Positions 13,977-16,152 of a DNA stretch of 16,152 nucleotides are shown here, piece by piece. Every line of letters starts with the position of its first letter. Within the stretch, counting starts at the first letter, position 1. The position numbers were made by a program, and so were the translations under genes. Location of the stretch: assembly GCA_052388025.1 (NCBI GenBank), contig JBQTIP010000044.1:1-16152 (forward strand), read 5' to 3'. Origin of the DNA: JBQTIP01 sp052388025. GTDB lineage: Bacteria; Actinomycetota; UBA4738; HRBIN12. The notes under the pieces were generated by a model, which was given only the letters and a program-made list of their open reading frames with translations, did not search any database and had not been told where the DNA came from.

Positions 13977-14987
13977 ATGAACGAGGTCGGGATCGCACTC
14001 ATCGGGCTCGCGGTCGGGCTCGCGGTCGGGGCCGCCGTTGTCGGACTGCGCAGGTCGGCGTCGGCCCCGGGACGGGATCCCGGTGCCGCCGCCAGGCTCG
14101 AGGCGCGGCTGGAGGTCCAGGCGGCGGAGCTCCGTCGCATAGCAGACGGCGCCCACCTCCGGGACGGCGTCGGCGAGGCGCTGCGCGCCGAGGTCTCGGC
14201 GGCGCGGCGCTCCCTCGAGGAGATCGCCCTCCGGGAGCAGGAACGTCGCGGGAGGCAGCTCGAGGACTCGGAGGTCATCCGTCGCCTCTCCACGGTGCTG
14301 GCTGGAGGTTCCGCCAAGGGCCGGGCCGGGGAGAACCTGCTGGGCGAGCGGCTTGCGGATCTACCTCCCGGGATGCTCATGACCGACTTCAAGGTGAACG
14401 GCAAGGTCGTGGAGTTCGGCCTTCTGCTTCCCGACGGCAGGAGGCTCCCGATCGACTCCAAGTGGTCGGCCGTCTCCGAGCTGGAGGCGATGGAGGCCGC
14501 GGAGGAGCCCGCCGAGCGCGAAGCTTGCGCTCGCGAGGTCGAGCGCATCGTCGCGAACCGAGCCAAGGAGGTGGCGCAGTACCTGGACCCCGCGCTCACC
14601 GCCCCGGTGGCCATCGCCGCGGTGCCCGACTCCGCCTACGGCGTGCTTCGCCGGGCGCATGCCGATGCCTTCGCGAAGGGCGTCGTGATTGTGCCCTATT
14701 CGACCGCGCTCCCGGTCTTGCTGTTTCTCTACAGCCTCGTGTGCAGCTACGGGGACGTCGGGGACGTCCAGGGCTGCCTCTCGGAGCTCGCCGCCCTCCT
14801 GGACGCGATGGAGGGCGTCCTCGAGAACAAGATCGCGCGCGCCGCGACCATGATCGCGAACGGCGCCGACGAGTTTCGTGCCCAGCTGGGGAAGGCCAGG
14901 GGGTCCGTCGCGCGTGGCCGAGCGACGAGAGGGGAGCCTCCGGCCGTCAGGGATCTTCCGGAGGGGGTGTTGAAAGCCGTCCGCTGA
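13977..14987 (+). CDS. rmuC: RmuC-family DNA recombination protein
   Basis: ATG 13977 follows a GAGGAGAGAG ribosome site and gives 336 residues, shorter than E. coli RmuC (about 475) but common for compact actinobacterial forms. Residues 4-24 are a hydrophobic glycine/alanine/valine membrane anchor, then comes a charged coiled coil to about residue 100. The RmuC domain carries SAKGRAGENLLGERL near 113 and LPDGRRLPIDSKWSAVSE near 153, which are the E and D-x-K elements of the predicted PD-(D/E)XK nuclease-like core, then FAKGVVIVPYSTALPVLLFL. RmuC limits inversions between short inverted repeats and has a putative nuclease role; the mechanism is unsettled. It appears monocistronic, followed 44 bases later by a small hypothetical gene with its own -10. 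Confidence 0.9.
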   Translation: MNEVGIALIGLAVGLAVGAAVVGLRRSASAPGRDPGAAARLEARLEVQAAELRRIADGAHLRDGVGEALRAEVSAARRSLEEIALREQERRGRQLEDSEVIRRLSTVLAGGSAKGRAGENLLGERLADLPPGMLMTDFKVNGKVVEFGLLLPDGRRLPIDSKWSAVSELEAMEAAEEPAEREACAREVERIVANRAKEVAQYLDPALTAPVAIAAVPDSAYGVLRRAHADAFAKGVVIVPYSTALPVLLFLYSLVCSYGDVGDVQGCLSELAALLDAMEGVLENKIARAATMIANGADEFRAQLGKARGSVARGRATRGEPPAVRDLPEGVLKAVR

Positions 14988-15018
14988 GCTTCGCGAGCGA
15001 CCCGTTTACCGGCCCGAG

Positions 15019-15024
15019 TAAGCT
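15019..15024 (+). promoter_or_regulatory. Candidate -10 (TAAGCT) of the 15032 gene
   Basis: TAAGCT is followed by seven bases and ATG 15032 with no ribosome site, a leaderless arrangement. Confidence 0.42.
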
Positions 15025-15031
15025 GGCCGGG

Positions 15032-15367
15032 ATGGACTTCGACGAAGCCCTGGCGCGGCTCGGGTTTCATCCTGCCGAGCGCCGTTCGGGCCGCGGCACG
15101 AGGTTCTATGCGGCGGAGCCGAACAAGTACATGACGTACTCGCTGCACGTCTACGACGATGGAATGGCCTTGTTCACCTGGGAGTTCGCGATCGCGGACT
15201 ACCTCGCCACGAAGGGCATACAGGTTGGCTCCGACGAGGCGCTCAACCAGTTCATGTTTCCGAGACACGACGTGCGGGGGCCTCAGGATGCCGCCTGGCT
15301 GGCTGGCGCCATCGATCAAGTCGAGGCGAGCCTGCGGGCGCTGCGGTTCGACACGCCCGAAGCGTAG
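15032..15367 (+). CDS. Small conserved-looking hypothetical protein
   Basis: This 111-residue soluble acidic protein is not assigned to any family I can name. It has a regular alpha/beta look: an N-terminal helix MDFDEALARLGFHP, an RFYAAEPNKYMTYSLHVYDD strand pair, WEFAIADYLATKGIQVGSDE, then NQFMFPRH and a C-terminal helix IDQVEASLRALRF. There is no signal peptide or transmembrane segment and no cysteine. Aromatic residues spread through the frame, unlike the arginine/alanine-rich shadow frames, support real coding. A TAAGCT hexamer seven bases before the ATG suggests leaderless expression. The stop lies two bases before the truncated argJ start, so the two would be co-transcribed. No function is proposed. 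Confidence 0.72.
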   Translation: MDFDEALARLGFHPAERRSGRGTRFYAAEPNKYMTYSLHVYDDGMALFTWEFAIADYLATKGIQVGSDEALNQFMFPRHDVRGPQDAAWLAGAIDQVEASLRALRFDTPEA

Positions 15368-15369
15368 GC

Positions 15370-15750
15370 ATGAGCGTCACCTACCCTCGCGGATTCCGCG
15401 CCTCCGGCATGACCGCCGGCCTGAAACCCAGCGGTCGTCCCGACCTTGGTCTGCTGGTCGCCGATCGCTCGTGCTCCTCGGCCGGCCTGTTCACGACGAA
15501 CACGTTCGCCGCCGCGCTGGTGAGGCTGTCCCAAAGGCGCCTGGCCGGCGGAGTCGTCCAGGCGGTCCTCGTCAACAGCGGGCAAGCCAGCGCCGCGACC
15601 GGGACCGCTGGGGAGAGGGACGCGGAGGCGGCCACGGCGGCCGTGGCGCAGGAGCTAGCCGCGCTTGACGAGAAGCTTCGTCACAAACGGGCCGACTTTC
15701 AGGCCGCGACTCGTGAGGCCCCGATGAGGACTTCCACCTGCCGTTCGTAG
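15370..15750 (+). pseudogene. argJ: Truncated argJ (glutamate N-acetyltransferase N-terminal fragment)
   Basis: The first 95 or so residues are unmistakably the ArgJ N-terminus: YPRGFRASGMTAGLKPSGRP, LGLLVADRSCSSAGLFTTN, and AVLVNSGQASAATGTAGERD followed by the helix AEAATAAVAQEL. ArgJ moves the acetyl group from N-acetylornithine to glutamate in arginine synthesis and is about 400 residues long; it self-cleaves at a conserved Ala-Thr-Met-Leu site that is missing here. After about base 15660 the frame reads arginine-rich sequence unrelated to ArgJ and stops at 15750. The unrelated part overlaps the 3' end of a winged-helix gene on the other strand, which suggests that an element inserted there or that two segments were joined. 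No argC, argB or argD is visible. Function is lost unless the gene is restored elsewhere. Confidence 0.78.
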
Positions 15751-16151
15751 GCTCGCCACGCCGAGATGAGCGGCGGTGGTGCTGGAGCCCGAGGTCGAGC
15801 GGCACGTTCGAGGTCGGTGAGCGCGGGTACCACGACGCGGGAGGCGACTTTCGTAAGGAAGGAGGCGATGCGGCGCCCGTAGGGGGTGAGCTCGTAGCAG
15901 TGAGCTCCCTCGATCCGGCGGATGAAGCCCTTGCGCCGGAGCCTCCGCAGGTCGTAGCTCGCCTGGCGGGCCGTGTAGGGGCCCCACAGGACGCCCATGA
16001 GCGCTCGGAGCGCGGCGTTGGTCAGGCCCCCCCGCCCACCACGTGGGAGAAGCTGACCAGGGCGGCGAGGAGGGCCATCACCCGAGGGTCTCCGAACCGA
16101 AGTCCCGGTGCTCGGAGGCCGTCCACGTCGAACGGCAGGACCACCCGCTGA
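15699..16151 (-). pseudogene. C-terminal part of a winged-helix protein, frameshifted in a homopolymer and running off the window
   Basis: From 15998 to the TGA at 15699 the minus strand reads MGVLWGPYTARQASYDLRRL, KGFIRRIEGAHCYELTPYG and ISAWRAYERQVEVL, a winged-helix-like tail (R-x-x-R-K-G-F/L-I-x-R-I-x-G-x-x-x-Y-x-L-T-P). The same frame gives GLTNAALRAL just upstream. Coding then continues in another frame as RFGDPRVMALLAAL and VSFSHVVGG. The two join at a run of seven G (C7 at 16027-16033 on the + strand); six G would restore one continuous frame. This tail is one I associate with widespread multi-copy ORFs of about 400-450 residues of unknown, possibly mobile, nature, so identity is uncertain. 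The 5' part lies beyond the window. It abuts the place where argJ similarity ends. Confidence 0.6.
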
Positions 16152-16152
16152 A

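Noticed and set aside
1..16152. tRNA, rRNA, CRISPR arrays, riboswitches and strong terminators
   Set aside because: Looked for by eye; no cloverleaf, repeat-spacer pattern or stem-loop followed by a T-run was recognised. Gaps between genes are mostly under 100 bases.

Overview
The window is about 70% GC, densely packed and rich in GTG starts joined to upstream stops through 4-base GTGA overlaps. Several genes appear to be read from a TANNNT -10 hexamer 7-8 nt before the start codon (leaderless style). With an F420-type LLM oxidoreductase and an MSMEG_0565-like glycosyltransferase, this suggests an actinobacterium, probably uncultured. The phylum is an inference; no rRNA or marker gene is present.

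Layout. (1) 1-5600 is a carbamoyl/oxamate-type region: a partial XRE-cupin regulator, a 3' remnant of a carbamate kinase gene, an FdrA-like protein and a glycosyltransferase on the + strand, converging with a DUF1116-DUF2877 pair on the - strand. FdrA, DUF1116 and DUF2877 correspond to the E. coli FdrA/YlbE/YlbF (AllFGH) set reported to form oxamate carbamoyltransferase. The kinase that would make ATP from carbamoyl phosphate is reduced to about 50 codons. (2) 5599-6018 is a stand-alone OsmC-family protein. (3) 11478-5987 (- strand) is a tightly overlapping five-gene operon: ComA-type phosphosulfolactate synthase, an uncharacterised cysteine-rich 293-aa protein, an aspartase/fumarase-superfamily lyase, a PLP enzyme of the D-cysteine desulfhydrase family, and a second superfamily lyase resembling argininosuccinate lyase. 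This enzyme set matches the bacterial coenzyme M pathway described in Xanthobacter autotrophicus Py2 (Xcb proteins: sulfite addition to PEP, phosphate elimination, decarboxylation, thiolation, reduction). I regard it as the main discovery here. No CoM-using epoxide or alkene enzyme is visible, so the purpose of CoM in this organism is open. (4) 11552-13487 (+) starts divergently from comA: an F420-dependent LLM oxidoreductase, a cupin, and an amidohydrolase N-terminus fused in frame to ankyrin repeats.

(5) 13513-16152 is a mixed region: a broken acetyltransferase-like gene (-), rmuC (+), a small hypothetical protein (+), a truncated argJ (+), and at the right edge a frameshifted winged-helix gene (-) that runs off the window.

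A second theme is damage. At least four loci (carbamate kinase, amidohydrolase/ankyrin, acetyltransferase, argJ) look like deletion or insertion junctions, and one has a homopolymer frameshift. Either this part of the genome is eroding or the contig contains assembly joins. The CoM operon itself looks intact. No tRNA, rRNA, CRISPR array or complete insertion sequence was seen, and no gene-free stretch exceeds 300 bases.
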